Source of the DNA: Aquimarina aggregata
GTDB lineage: Bacteria; Bacteroidota; Bacteroidia; Flavobacteriales; Flavobacteriaceae
DNA length: 64,000 nucleotides
NCBI RefSeq assembly: GCF_001632745.1
Contig: NZ_LQRT01000035.1
Coordinates: forward strand, 310,001 to 374,000
Direction: 5' to 3'
The translations under genes were made by a program, and so were the position numbers. The notes beneath the pieces were generated by a model. That model ran no database searches, was not told the DNA's origin, and worked only from the letters and a program-made list of their open reading frames with translations. Shown here in pieces: positions 17,672 to 27,323 of the stretch (within the stretch, counting starts at the first letter, position 1; each line of letters begins with the position of its first letter).

Positions 17672-18922
17672 TTATAATTTATACGTTAGACCAAGTCCTG
17701 GAGCAAATGCGCCAGATTTGTATGTTCCTCCAAAAGATTCTGTACCACCTGTAGAGTTCGTTCCAAAATCATATGAAGCATCAATTTCTTCAAATCTTAA
17801 ATAAAAGAAAGAAGCATCGATTGCTAACTTGGATGTTACAGCAAAGCTTAAACCACCAGAGAATCCATCAGAACTATTTCGAGGAGTTTCTGGAGCAAAG
17901 AATCCTGGTTGCACAGGTGTCTCATCTCTATAATACCCTGCTCTAAGTGCGATTTTTTCTGTTGCTTGATACTGTAATCCAAAACGGTATACTGAAGAAT
18001 TTTTATAGTTACGTGGGTTTATTGACGGAGGTGCTCCGTTTTCAAAAGTAAGATCTAAAGATTCATAAACACCCCAGAATTGTCTGTTATAATCAAATGC
18101 GAATAACCATTTCTCATATTCATAAGATAATCCAACGGTTAATTCTGCAGGCAATGGCAATTCTGCTTTAAATCCTGTAGCTCCATTTGGTGGAACACCA
18201 GGTGAATTTGGGAAGTTTGCAAAAATAGCTTCACCATCTTCAGATTCTATAGTAATCTCACTTCGATAGTTGAACCCAAGTCTTAAATTGTCATTAAAAT
18301 TAAACATTGCTCCTACTGTCCATCCCCAATTAGATACTCCAGAATCATCAACAGTAATGTTTGAACGATTACCATCTAAGTCTGTTGTAGTCCTATTGGC
18401 ATTTCTATTAAAGTTAACAGAACCAGAAGCATAAATTGGACCACCACCAATACTTAAGAATTCTGAAAGCTTAAATGAAACTGTAGGCTGAATAAAAATT
18501 GCAGATAAATCTATATTATTTACCAAGTGAGACCCTGCCCAATCAGTTGGCCAAGTTACTTCACTACCATAAGGCGTATACACCCCTAAACCAACAGACA
18601 TCCAGTCATTAAGTTTATAAGAGACATATAAATTAATAGGTGTTCCTACAGAATTATCAGTTTCGGCAGAAGCTCCAAGTTCTTCATTTTGAAAGATAAC
18701 ATCAGAAAAAATTGCACTCGCTCCAACACTAACATTCAATTTGTTTTCTAAATATACTAGACCTGCAGGGTTAAAGAATACAAGTTCTGCACTATTTACT
18801 ACAGCTACTCCTGTGTGCCCCATGGCCATAGCCCTCTGTCCTTGCACACTAACTCTATATCCACCGGCATAGGTAACCGCAGTCACCGAAACGAATAGAA
18901 CTAACAATAAAAGTTTTCTCAT
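17672..18922 (-). CDS. OmpP1/FadL-family outer membrane transporter
   Basis: 416 residues with a signal peptide ending in TYAGG near residue 20. The N-terminus has QGQRAMAMGHTGVAVV and FFNPAGLVYL, the conserved hatch region of FadL/TodX channels, and alternating beta strands end in GLTYKL. The family brings long-chain fatty acids or hydrophobic compounds across the outer membrane. It is first gene of a two-gene operon with the SGNH lipoprotein and has a good upstream promoter at 18973-19002. Confidence 0.9.
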   Translation of the reverse strand: MRKLLLLVLFVSVTAVTYAGGYRVSVQGQRAMAMGHTGVAVVNSAELVFFNPAGLVYLENKLNVSVGASAIFSDVIFQNEELGASAETDNSVGTPINLYVSYKLNDWMSVGLGVYTPYGSEVTWPTDWAGSHLVNNIDLSAIFIQPTVSFKLSEFLSIGGGPIYASGSVNFNRNANRTTTDLDGNRSNITVDDSGVSNWGWTVGAMFNFNDNLRLGFNYRSEITIESEDGEAIFANFPNSPGVPPNGATGFKAELPLPAELTVGLSYEYEKWLFAFDYNRQFWGVYESLDLTFENGAPPSINPRNYKNSSVYRFGLQYQATEKIALRAGYYRDETPVQPGFFAPETPRNSSDGFSGGLSFAVTSKLAIDASFFYLRFEEIDASYDFGTNSTGGTESFGGTYKSGAFAPGLGLTYKL

Positions 18923-18972
18923 AATTTAGTAGAATTGTTTTTGTTTTTTAGGATTTTGAAAAATTGATTTTC

Positions 18973-19002
18973 CAAATTTAACAGAAAATACCAATTATCC
19001 AA
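18973..19002 (-). promoter_or_regulatory. Promoter of the FadL-SGNH operon
   Basis: On the minus strand TTG at 19002-19000, spacer 19 bp, then TAAATTTG at 18980-18973, an exact Bacteroidota consensus. The transcription start should be near 18966, about 44 nt before the start codon. Confidence 0.7.
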
Positions 19003-19042
19003 CGAAATCATCAAAATATTATGCATACATAGTATTTTTTAT

Positions 19043-19810
19043 CTATTTTTTGATAAATTCTAATACTTGTACTAAAAAATCTGTTGGATTTTCTGCATGC
19101 AACCAATGACCCGCAGCAGAAATTTCCTTAAATATGGCATTCGGAAATTGTTGTTTGATTCTTTCTTTATCGTTTTCAAGGATATAATTAGATTTTTCTC
19201 CTTTTAAAAAAAGAACTTCTCTAAGATACGAGAATTTTTCTGGAAGTTCAACACCTATTTGGGATGCATTTTCAATTAATGACTTTAAATTTATACGTAA
19301 TCCCAATTGCCCCTTATCTTTCCAATATAAATTCTTCAATAAAAACATTCTAACTCCAATATCTTTTACATAAAGACTTAACTCTTGATCTACTTTTTGT
19401 CTGGTATTCAAGATTTCGAAATCTAAAGAGCTTAGTCCATCTAAAATATCTTGATGATGTAGCGGATAATATTTAGGTCCGATATCAGCTACAATAAGTT
19501 TAGCTACAAGGTGGGCATTTTGCGCAGCAAACAACATGGCAGTCTTCCCTCCCATAGAGTGCCCCAGAAGTACAATATTTTCTAAATTATTATCATTGCA
19601 ATACGCCAATACATCTTCTGCCATATATGCATAACTAAAATCACTACTGTGTGGACTTCTGCCATGGTTACGCTGATCTACTAAATGCACCTGAAACCCT
19701 TGCTCTGAAATTTTTTTTCCTAGTGTTTTCCAGTTATCACCCATCCCTAAAAAACCATGAAGAATAACAAAAGGTTGTCCTTCACCAAAAACATTAGCAT
19801 ATAACTTCAT
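19043..19810 (-). CDS. Alpha/beta-fold hydrolase, YbfF-like esterase
   Basis: 255 residues, cytoplasmic. The oxyanion segment is LHGFLGMGDNW (about 18-27), DQRNHGRS is typical of the YbfF group, the nucleophile is S85 in GHSMGG, and the catalytic His is in AGHWLHAENP near residue 238. The family cleaves short acyl esters; the natural substrate is not evident. It follows pdxJ by 7 bp on the same strand, so the two are likely co-transcribed although their functions have no obvious link. Confidence 0.88.
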   Translation of the reverse strand: MKLYANVFGEGQPFVILHGFLGMGDNWKTLGKKISEQGFQVHLVDQRNHGRSPHSSDFSYAYMAEDVLAYCNDNNLENIVLLGHSMGGKTAMLFAAQNAHLVAKLIVADIGPKYYPLHHQDILDGLSSLDFEILNTRQKVDQELSLYVKDIGVRMFLLKNLYWKDKGQLGLRINLKSLIENASQIGVELPEKFSYLREVLFLKGEKSNYILENDKERIKQQFPNAIFKEISAAGHWLHAENPTDFLVQVLEFIKK

Positions 19811-19817
19811 GTATACT

Positions 19818-20531
19818 TTATTTAAGTCTATGTAAATACATATTTACCACATTCTCTAACCCCAAATAAATAGATTCACTAATTAAAGCGTGCCCTATTG
19901 AAACTTCAAGAAGTCCTGAGATATTATCTCTAAAAAATTTAATATTATCCAATGATAAGTCATGTCCCGCATTAACACCTAACCCAAGATCTATTGCTAA
20001 TTGAGCACTATCTGAATAAGGGATAATTGCCTTTTCATTACCTTTTGTATATTCTGAAGCAAATTCTTCAGTATACAACTCAATCCTATCCGCATTTGTT
20101 TCTGCAGCTCCTTCAATCATATCTTTTACCGGATCAATAAAAATAGAAGTTCGAATTCCATTTTGCTTAAATTCGGAAATTACTTCTTGTAAAAAACTTT
20201 TATGTTTTTTTGTATCCCAACCTGCATTACTAGTGATCGCATCCTCAGCATCGGGCACCAAAGTTACTTGAGTTGGTTTTACTGCCAACACTAAGTCTAC
20301 AAATTTAGGCACTGGATTTCCCTCAATATTATATTCTGTATATACTACTGGTTTTAAATCATACGCATCTTGATACCTTATATGTCTTTCATCAGGTCTA
20401 GGATGTATCGTAATTCCTTCTCCTCCAAAACTCTGAATATCCTTGGCCACTTGCAGCAAATTAGGAGTATTTCCTCCTCTTGAATTTCGCAGCGTTGCAA
20501 TTTTATTTACGTTAACACTTAACTTTGTCAT
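19818..20531 (-). CDS. pdxJ: Pyridoxine 5'-phosphate synthase
   Basis: 237 residues from the ATG at 20531. A longer in-frame start at 20630 adds 33 residues with no family counterpart, so I reject it. The N-terminus KLSVNVNKIATLRNSRGG, the HPRPDERHI segment and EVSIGHALISE are hallmarks of PdxJ, a TIM barrel that condenses 1-deoxy-D-xylulose 5-phosphate with 3-amino-2-oxopropyl phosphate to make pyridoxine phosphate. Length matches the family (about 240). Divergent from the CBS gene with 119 bp between starts. Confidence 0.95.
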   Translation of the reverse strand: MTKLSVNVNKIATLRNSRGGNTPNLLQVAKDIQSFGGEGITIHPRPDERHIRYQDAYDLKPVVYTEYNIEGNPVPKFVDLVLAVKPTQVTLVPDAEDAITSNAGWDTKKHKSFLQEVISEFKQNGIRTSIFIDPVKDMIEGAAETNADRIELYTEEFASEYTKGNEKAIIPYSDSAQLAIDLGLGVNAGHDLSLDNIKFFRDNISGLLEVSIGHALISESIYLGLENVVNMYLHRLK

Positions 20532-20650
20532 GGTTTTTGATGTCTTTAATAATGACCTTGTTTTTTTAATAAAAAGCAAAAATACGAACTTGAGAATGCC
20601 TTGTTTGTATAATTTTTGATTATTTTGCATAATATAGCCCCTATAAAAAT

Positions 20651-21307
20651 ATGAAGACGAATTTGTACATTGTTAACGAAATAAAACCATTAGACATCAC
20701 CGTCAAAGTTACTGATGCCCAACTCATGTTTAATGAACTTACCTATACGCATTTTCCAGTTATAAAAGATAAAATATATCTTGGTTGTATATCTGAAACA
20801 GACATAAGATGTTTTGAGACCAACAAGTCATTACAATCGTATCAATATGCTCTTGAAGGTTTTTTTGTAAGAAAAAACAGCAATTGGCTTGATATACTTG
20901 AAGCTTTTGCTCAAAATAATTCTAACATTATGCCTGTCCTAGACGATAATAATCAGTATTTAGGTTTTTGTGAGCTTGGAGACATTATGAACCTATTTAA
21001 TGAAACTCCTTTTCTAAGTGAGCCTGGAAATATTTTGATTGTTGAAAAAGGTATTTTAGACTATTCTTTTAGTGAAATTGCTCAAATTGTCGAATCTAAT
21101 AATGCAAAAGTATTAGGGCTATTTATTTCAAACATGGAAAACGATGTAGCACAAATTACAATGAAAATTAGTGATAGTGACATCAATAATATAGTACAGA
21201 CTTTTAGAAGATATAGTTATAATATTGTTTCAAAACATCATGAAGATAGCTTTTTAACGAATCTTAAAGAAAGATCTCAGTATCTTGAAAAATACTTAAA
21301 TATTTAA
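20651..21307 (+). CDS. CBS-domain protein upstream of nadK
   Basis: 218 residues, cytoplasmic. The N-terminal 130 residues read as a pair of CBS modules (TDAQLMFNELTYTHFPVI and NIMPVLDDNNQYLGFCELGDI). The C-terminal part (about 125-195) resembles an ACT-like fold with an EKGILDYSFSEIAQIVESN segment. CBS pairs bind adenine nucleotides and regulate partner enzymes. The gene ends 37 bp before nadK, so a link to NAD(P) status is plausible but unproven. Confidence 0.75.
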   Translation: MKTNLYIVNEIKPLDITVKVTDAQLMFNELTYTHFPVIKDKIYLGCISETDIRCFETNKSLQSYQYALEGFFVRKNSNWLDILEAFAQNNSNIMPVLDDNNQYLGFCELGDIMNLFNETPFLSEPGNILIVEKGILDYSFSEIAQIVESNNAKVLGLFISNMENDVAQITMKISDSDINNIVQTFRRYSYNIVSKHHEDSFLTNLKERSQYLEKYLNI

Positions 21308-21344
21308 GTTATTTACAAAACTAACTAACACAAATCAAACACAT

Positions 21345-22229
21345 ATGAAGATCGGTATATACGGCCAGTTCTATCATAAAAATTCTGGAGTATACATCCA
21401 GCAACTTCTAGAAACTTTAGACGAAAACAATGTTGAAGTAGTTATTGAAAAGAATTTTTTGGAACTTATCAATCTTCACGATGATATTGACAAAAGTTAT
21501 TCTCACTTTAGCACTTTTGAAGAATTAGACACATCTTATGATTTATTTTTTAGTATTGGCGGAGACGGAACAATATTAAAAACAATTACTTATGTAAGAG
21601 ACTTAGGCATACCCATTGCCGGAATAAATACAGGAAGACTTGGTTTTTTAGCAACAATTCAAAAAGAGGAAATAAATGACAGTATAGAATTAATACTGAA
21701 TAAAAAGTTTTACACCTCTCCTCGTAGTTTGGTTACTATTGAAACCTTACCAATCAATGAAGAATTTGGAGTATTGAATTTTGCCATGAATGAAATCGCA
21801 GTAAGCAGAAGAAATACTACATCCATGATAACAGTACACACTAGTCTTAACAATGAATTTTTAAATTCATATTGGGCAGATGGATTGATTGTTTCTACAC
21901 CCACTGGCTCTACAGGTTACTCTTTAAGTTGTGGTGGCCCAGTAATGATGCCCGATGCAGAATGTATGGTTCTTACCCCAATAGCGCCACATAATCTTAA
22001 TGCACGCCCTTTAGTTATACCAGATAACCAAGAGATAAAATTACAAATTTCGGGAAGAGAAGACACATATTTGGTATCGCTAGATTCAAGAATTCATACA
22101 CTTCCAAATGAAACTACAGTAATTATAAAAAAAGCTCCATTCAAAATTAATATGGTGGTTTTAGAAGACAATAGTTTCCTAAAAACTTTACGTAAAAAGA
22201 TGCTTTGGGGAGAAGATAAACGCAATTAA
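21345..22229 (+). CDS. nadK: NAD kinase
   Basis: 294 residues. It contains the nucleotide-binding motif GGDGT (about 72-76), the NAD-site NE/D segment FAMNEIAVSR, and STPTGSTGYSLSCGGP, all family hallmarks. It phosphorylates NAD to NADP in the cytoplasm. It follows the CBS gene closely and precedes a separately promoted envelope operon. Length is normal. Confidence 0.95.
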   Translation: MKIGIYGQFYHKNSGVYIQQLLETLDENNVEVVIEKNFLELINLHDDIDKSYSHFSTFEELDTSYDLFFSIGGDGTILKTITYVRDLGIPIAGINTGRLGFLATIQKEEINDSIELILNKKFYTSPRSLVTIETLPINEEFGVLNFAMNEIAVSRRNTTSMITVHTSLNNEFLNSYWADGLIVSTPTGSTGYSLSCGGPVMMPDAECMVLTPIAPHNLNARPLVIPDNQEIKLQISGREDTYLVSLDSRIHTLPNETTVIIKKAPFKINMVVLEDNSFLKTLRKKMLWGEDKRN

Positions 22230-22283
22230 ACAATAAAATCATATAAAAAGTGTTTTTTAGTTCATACTATTTTACTCAAATTC

Positions 22284-22312
22284 TTGTGTACTAAAGTTAA
22301 TTGTTATATTTG
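22284..22312 (+). promoter_or_regulatory. Promoter of the porG-uppS-bamA operon
   Basis: TTG at 22284-22286, spacer 18 bp, TATATTTG at 22305-22312: a full match to the Bacteroidota consensus. The start of transcription would be near 22319, leaving an ~11-nt leader before the ATG at 22330. Confidence 0.75.
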
Positions 22313-22329
22313 CAAACTTTTGAAAATCT

Positions 22330-23010
22330 ATGAGATACTTAACATCATTTATATTTGTTCTGTTTTTTATACAAACTATGACATCGCAAACCTACGAAGT
22401 AGGCTTGATGGTTGGAGGAGCTAATTACATAGGCGATGTTGGATCTACCTACTATATCGCACCTAGCGATATCGCTTTTGGCGCCATTGGAAAATGGAAT
22501 AGAAGTAAGCGTCATGCATTTAGAGCTTCTTTTTTATATGCCAAAATTAGTGGTGATGACAGTAAGGGAGATGACAGAAGGAAACAAAGAGGACTCAGTT
22601 TTGATAATTCTGTAAAAGAATTATCAGTGGGTATGGAATTTAATTTCTGGGATTGGTTTCTTTATGATGGCCAACCCCAAATTACTCCGTATCTTTATAC
22701 TGGTATTACTGCTTTTAACTATAACTCTTTAGCTTTAGACACTAATAATCAAATTAATGCCGTAAGTGACAAATGGAGTTTTGCAATTCCGATGGTTTTA
22801 GGAATCAAAAAAACTTTAGGAAGAGACTTAGTCATTGGAGCAGAAATAGGAGCAAGATATACGTTTACGGATAATCTTGACGGTAGTGATCCTAGTGACA
22901 GTAGATTTGGAGATGGATTTGGTAACTTAAATAACAATGACTGGTATATGTTTACCGGGTTTACACTATCGTATACCTGGGGGAGAATACCCTGTTATTG
23001 TTCTTTCTAA
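22330..23010 (+). CDS. DUF6089 / PorG-like outer membrane protein
   Basis: 226 residues with a signal peptide ending in MTSQ near residue 20. The mature part has an amphipathic beta-barrel pattern: VGLMVGGANYIGDVGS, a second strand set around KRHAFRASFLYAKI, and final FTLSYTWGRIPCYCSF. Sequence and location just upstream of uppS match the family called PorG in type IX secretion, which binds PorK/N on the periplasmic side of the outer membrane. It is 3 bp from uppS. The PorG name is from memory of family and context; DUF6089 membership is safer. Confidence 0.75.
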   Translation: MRYLTSFIFVLFFIQTMTSQTYEVGLMVGGANYIGDVGSTYYIAPSDIAFGAIGKWNRSKRHAFRASFLYAKISGDDSKGDDRRKQRGLSFDNSVKELSVGMEFNFWDWFLYDGQPQITPYLYTGITAFNYNSLALDTNNQINAVSDKWSFAIPMVLGIKKTLGRDLVIGAEIGARYTFTDNLDGSDPSDSRFGDGFGNLNNNDWYMFTGFTLSYTWGRIPCYCSF

Positions 23011-23013
23011 AAA

Positions 23014-23751
23014 ATGGTAGATAAAAAACAATTAAACTCTAATATCCCAGAGCACGTTGCCATAATTATGGATGGTAACGGACGATGGGCCAAAAAGAAA
23101 GGCTTTTTTAGAGCTGTTGGCCATGAAAATGGAACCAAAGCTGTAAGAGAAGCAGTAGAAAGTAGTGCAGAAATAGGTGTAAAATACCTGACATTGTATG
23201 CATTTTCTACCGAGAATTGGAATAGACCAAAACTCGAAGTAGAAACGCTCATGAAACTTCTAGTGAGCTCGCTTAAAAAAGAAATTAAAACTCTTCAGAA
23301 AAATAATATTAGGCTAAACGCAATAGGAAACTTACAATCTTTGCCCGAAAAAGCCCGAATTGAACTCCTTGAAGTCATAGAAAAAACCAAATCTAACGAC
23401 CAAATGACGCTTACTCTTGCATTAAGTTATGGAAGTCGAGAGGAGCTAATAAAAACTATTGAAGAAATAAGTATTAAAGTTAAAAATGGTGTAATTTCGC
23501 CACATCTCATAAATGAATCAGTCATTAATGAGCATTTGTACACTAAAAACCTTCCAGATGTGGATTTATTAATACGTACAAGTGGAGAACAACGTATTAG
23601 TAATTTCCTATTATGGCAGATTGCTTATGCAGAATTATATTTTACAGAAATTTTATGGCCGGATTTTAAAAGAGCAGATTTATTCGAAGCCGTATTAAAT
23701 TATCAAAAAAGAGAAAGAAGATTTGGAAAAACTAGTGAGCAGCTCAGTTAA
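23014..23751 (+). CDS. uppS: Isoprenyl transferase (undecaprenyl diphosphate synthase)
   Basis: 245 residues. It contains IIMDGNGRWAKKKG with catalytic Asp20, AFSTENWNRP, and IRTSGEQRISNF with the substrate-binding RxSGE block, all diagnostic of cis-prenyltransferases. It makes undecaprenyl diphosphate, the lipid carrier for peptidoglycan and surface polysaccharides. Its start is 3 bp after the upstream stop and its stop is 4 bp before bamA, so translation is probably coupled across the operon. Confidence 0.95.
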   Translation: MVDKKQLNSNIPEHVAIIMDGNGRWAKKKGFFRAVGHENGTKAVREAVESSAEIGVKYLTLYAFSTENWNRPKLEVETLMKLLVSSLKKEIKTLQKNNIRLNAIGNLQSLPEKARIELLEVIEKTKSNDQMTLTLALSYGSREELIKTIEEISIKVKNGVISPHLINESVINEHLYTKNLPDVDLLIRTSGEQRISNFLLWQIAYAELYFTEILWPDFKRADLFEAVLNYQKRERRFGKTSEQLS

Positions 23752-23755
23752 AGAA

Positions 23756-26380
23756 ATGATAAAAAAATTACCTATTACGTATATTACGTTACTCGCCTTA
23801 TTAATAATTTCACCCTCAGTTTTAGCACAAAATGTACCAAGTGCCAATGGGAAAGAATATATTATCGGAGAAATAAAAGTTACAGGAATAACCAGTTATA
23901 ATGAAAAAACTGTTATCACCTTTACCGGCTTAAGAAAAGGCGAACGTATTTTTTTACCAGGAGATAAAATAAGTAAAGTCATCAAGAAACTTTGGGATCT
24001 TGAGTTATTTAGTGACATCAATTTTTATATTTCAAATATTGAAGGAGAAGTAGCCGACTTAGAAATCAATATCAAAGAAGTTCCTGAATTAAAAGAAGCC
24101 CGAGTTGAAGGAATAAAAAAATCTAAGGCAGCAGAGTTAATTAAAGACAATGGACTTACTAAAGGTGCCAAAGTCACCGAAAACTTACTTACTACTACAC
24201 GTAATTTTATTACCAACAAGTACAGAAAAGAAGGTTTTCTTAACACAAAAGTAGTCATCAATACTACCGCTGTAAAAGATACCGTTGCTAGCAATAAAGT
24301 GAACATGCTTGTTAGAATAGACCGCGGAGATCGAGTAAAAGTCGATCATATTAATATTGAAGGAAACGAAAAGCTATCCGACAATGCAGTACGAGGTGCT
24401 ATGAAAAATACGAAACAAAAAAAATGGTACCGTTTCTGGAAAAGATCTAAATACATAAAAACTGATTATCAAGAAGATAAAGATAATATCGTTTCAAAAT
24501 ATAAAGAAAAAGGGTATCGAGATGCCCGTGTTACTTCAGACTCTTTAATAGTCGAGGACGATAGCAGCATTACTCTTAACATTAACGTAGAAGAAGGTAA
24601 TCGTTACTATTTCGGAGATATAAATTTCTTAGGAAACAGCGTTTATACAGACAGACAATTAGCTAGACAATTAGTAATTAAAAAAGGAGATGTATACAAT
24701 GGTGTCTTACTTGAAAAACAGATAGCAGATAACACAAAACCTGATGCAAATGATCTAACTAACTTATATCAAAATAATGGTTATTTATTTTCTAGTATCG
24801 ATGCTGTAGAAACAAGAGTTTATAACGATACTATTGATTTTGAAGTAAGAATACGTGAAGGAAAACTAACTCACTTTGATCATATTACCATTACTGGAAA
24901 TGATAAAACAAATGATCATGTAGTTTATAGAATTTTAAGAACAAAACCTGGTCAGGTATACAGTAAAGATCTTGTTGTAAGAACAGTTCGTGAAATCGGA
25001 CAATTAGGATTTTTTGATCCTGAACAATTAGAACCACAATTTAAAAATGCGAATCCGCAAGCAGGAACTATTGACATAGAATTTCCTGTTGTAGAAAAAG
25101 GATCAAGTCAAATAGAACTTCAAGGTGGTTTTGGAGGCGGTGGCTTTATAGGTACGTTAGGTCTGGCTTTTAACAATTTCTCTATAAAAAACCTATTAAA
25201 TAGAAAAGCATACACTCCCCTACCTATGGGAGATGGTCAAACTATGAGATTAAGAGCTCAAGCAAGTCGATTTTTTCAGACTTATAGTCTTTCTTTTATA
25301 GAGCCTTGGTTAGGAGGAAAAAGACCATATCAACTTTCTACTTCATTCTCACATACCATCCAGTTTCTATTTGATCAAAGAAATAGAGATGTTAATAGAG
25401 ATAGTAAATTTTTAATTACAGGAGGATCTATTGGTATTGCAAAAAGATTAAACTGGCCTGATAACTATTTCACATTATCACAATCCTTAAGTATTAGACA
25501 TTATAATTTAAAAAACTATAATACTCGTTTATTTACTTTTGGTAACGGATCTTCAAATGATATTGCTTATACAATAGGGCTAAGTAGAAATAACACTACC
25601 GTTAACCCTATTTTCCCTGTAGGTGGATCTCAATTTAATATTGTGGCTAAACTATCATTACCTTATTCTCTTTTTGACGGAAAGGATTATGGAGAATTAG
25701 CCGACCGTAGAGCAACCCTAGAAGACGAAATAAACGATCCTAGCACAAATCCTATTATACGTCAGGAAAAAAGTGCAGAAATAGGTGAAATTGATCAGGA
25801 ACGTTTCAAATGGTTAGAGTACTACAAACTTAAGTTTGACGCCGCGTGGTATACTAGTTTGGTTAATATTGGAAACAAACCATTGGTATTAAAAAGTAGT
25901 GCTGAGTATGGTTTCTTAGGAGCATATAACAACGAGAGAGGTAATATTCCATTCGAAAGATTTTTCTTAGGAGGAGACGGATTAGGAGCGACTAGTCTAG
26001 ATGGAAGAGAAGTAATCGCACTTAGAGGATATGAAAATCAATCCCTTATACCATTAAGTAGACCAAATAATCAAGAATTTGATGGAGATGGTGCAACAAT
26101 TTATAATAAATATTCGTTAGAACTTCGTTATCCTATTACACTAAAACCTGCTGCATCAATTTATATGCTAGGGTTTTTAGAAGGTGGTGCTTCTTATGAT
26201 AGTTTTAAAGGCTTTAATCCTTTTCAATTAAATCGTTCTGCTGGAGCAGGAATACGTATCTTTATGCCTGCTTTTGGACTATTAGGTATAGATTTCGGTT
26301 ATGGGTTTGATCCAATTCCTGGAAGGGGCAATAGCCCTAATGGTTGGGAGACTCACTTTATTATAGGACAACAGTTTTAA
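23756..26380 (+). CDS. bamA: BamA outer membrane protein assembly factor
   Basis: 874 residues from the ATG at 23756, giving a clean signal peptide (MIKKLPITYITLL...VLAQ). An in-frame ATG at 23723 lies inside uppS and would spoil the signal. Residues about 30-430 hold five POTRA repeats (for example GNEKLSDNAVRGAM and GNSVYTDRQLARQL), and the rest is the Omp85 barrel, with GGFGGGGFIGTLGLAFNNFS at the junction and a C-terminal THFIIGQQF ending in Phe. It inserts beta-barrel proteins into the outer membrane. Followed by two OmpH/Skp-type chaperone genes, which serve the same pathway. Confidence 0.96.
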   Translation: MIKKLPITYITLLALLIISPSVLAQNVPSANGKEYIIGEIKVTGITSYNEKTVITFTGLRKGERIFLPGDKISKVIKKLWDLELFSDINFYISNIEGEVADLEINIKEVPELKEARVEGIKKSKAAELIKDNGLTKGAKVTENLLTTTRNFITNKYRKEGFLNTKVVINTTAVKDTVASNKVNMLVRIDRGDRVKVDHINIEGNEKLSDNAVRGAMKNTKQKKWYRFWKRSKYIKTDYQEDKDNIVSKYKEKGYRDARVTSDSLIVEDDSSITLNINVEEGNRYYFGDINFLGNSVYTDRQLARQLVIKKGDVYNGVLLEKQIADNTKPDANDLTNLYQNNGYLFSSIDAVETRVYNDTIDFEVRIREGKLTHFDHITITGNDKTNDHVVYRILRTKPGQVYSKDLVVRTVREIGQLGFFDPEQLEPQFKNANPQAGTIDIEFPVVEKGSSQIELQGGFGGGGFIGTLGLAFNNFSIKNLLNRKAYTPLPMGDGQTMRLRAQASRFFQTYSLSFIEPWLGGKRPYQLSTSFSHTIQFLFDQRNRDVNRDSKFLITGGSIGIAKRLNWPDNYFTLSQSLSIRHYNLKNYNTRLFTFGNGSSNDIAYTIGLSRNNTTVNPIFPVGGSQFNIVAKLSLPYSLFDGKDYGELADRRATLEDEINDPSTNPIIRQEKSAEIGEIDQERFKWLEYYKLKFDAAWYTSLVNIGNKPLVLKSSAEYGFLGAYNNERGNIPFERFFLGGDGLGATSLDGREVIALRGYENQSLIPLSRPNNQEFDGDGATIYNKYSLELRYPITLKPAASIYMLGFLEGGASYDSFKGFNPFQLNRSAGAGIRIFMPAFGLLGIDFGYGFDPIPGRGNSPNGWETHFIIGQQF

Positions 26381-26416
26381 GTTTTGGCACGATTATTTCT
26401 ATAAACACACAAAGTT

Positions 26417-27271
26417 ATGAAAACAAAGGTTCTTTTACTATTAGCAACTTTCGGTTGGTTATCGCTTACGCAATCATTAAATGCTCAGAAAGGAATTAGA
26501 ATTGGCTACATCGATATGGATTATATTCTTGAAAATGTAGCAGATTACAATGAAGCTTCATCTGATCTCGAAACAAAAGTCCAAAAATGGAAGGTGGAGA
26601 TTGAAGCAGAATTAAAAAATGTAGAAGAAATGCGAAAGGACCTAAATAATGAAAGGGTCTTATTAACAAAAGAATTAATTGAAGAAAGAGAAGAAGATAT
26701 TTTTTTTAAAGAAAAAGAGATTTTAGAATATCAACAAAAAAGATTCGGACCTAATGGAGATCTGTTTATTCAGAAAAAAAGATTAGTTCAACCTGTACAA
26801 GATCAAGTTTTTGTTGCTATACAAGAAATTGCAAAGAACAAAAAATACGATTTTGTTTTTGATAAATCATCAGATCTTGTAATGCTATACTCTGCTGATC
26901 GATATGATATCAGTGATCAGGTTTTATTAAGATTAAATAGAGCTTCTAAAAGAAAGCAACTTAATACCAAAAAAGAAAAGAAAAATCTTGAGAGAGCAGA
27001 AGAAAGAAATGTCGAACAAGAAAAAGAAGTAAGCGATAGAGAACGAGCAATAAAACAAAAGCAATCGCAAAGAGAAGAACTTTTAGCAAAACGTAAAGCC
27101 GAAAGAGATTCTTTAAGAGCGGCTAAGAAAAAAGAATTTGAGGCTAGAAGAGCACAGTTATTAGAATTGCAGAAAAGAAAAAAAGATTCTATTAATGCAC
27201 TAAAAAATGAAAAGAATAAATTAAAAGAAGATGAGGCTCCATCAGGTTCTGAGGATGGAGGAAACGAATAA
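26417..27271 (+). CDS. OmpH/Skp-family periplasmic chaperone, long form
   Basis: 284 residues with a signal peptide ending in LNAQ near residue 24. The GIRIGYIDMDYILENVADYNEA start and AIQEIAKNKKYDFVFDKSS block define the OmpH/Skp fold, with an intervening coiled coil. After about residue 180 there is an unusual ~100-residue extension almost entirely of Lys, Glu, Arg and Gln that should form a long coiled coil. Skp trimers hold unfolded outer membrane proteins in the periplasm. It is the first of two ompH genes after bamA; the short one follows after 52 bp. Confidence 0.88.
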   Translation: MKTKVLLLLATFGWLSLTQSLNAQKGIRIGYIDMDYILENVADYNEASSDLETKVQKWKVEIEAELKNVEEMRKDLNNERVLLTKELIEEREEDIFFKEKEILEYQQKRFGPNGDLFIQKKRLVQPVQDQVFVAIQEIAKNKKYDFVFDKSSDLVMLYSADRYDISDQVLLRLNRASKRKQLNTKKEKKNLERAEERNVEQEKEVSDRERAIKQKQSQREELLAKRKAERDSLRAAKKKEFEARRAQLLELQKRKKDSINALKNEKNKLKEDEAPSGSEDGGNE

Positions 27272-27323
27272 CAAGTCAGAACATTAATTTTTAAATTTAA
27301 ACACCTTTAATATTTACTTACAA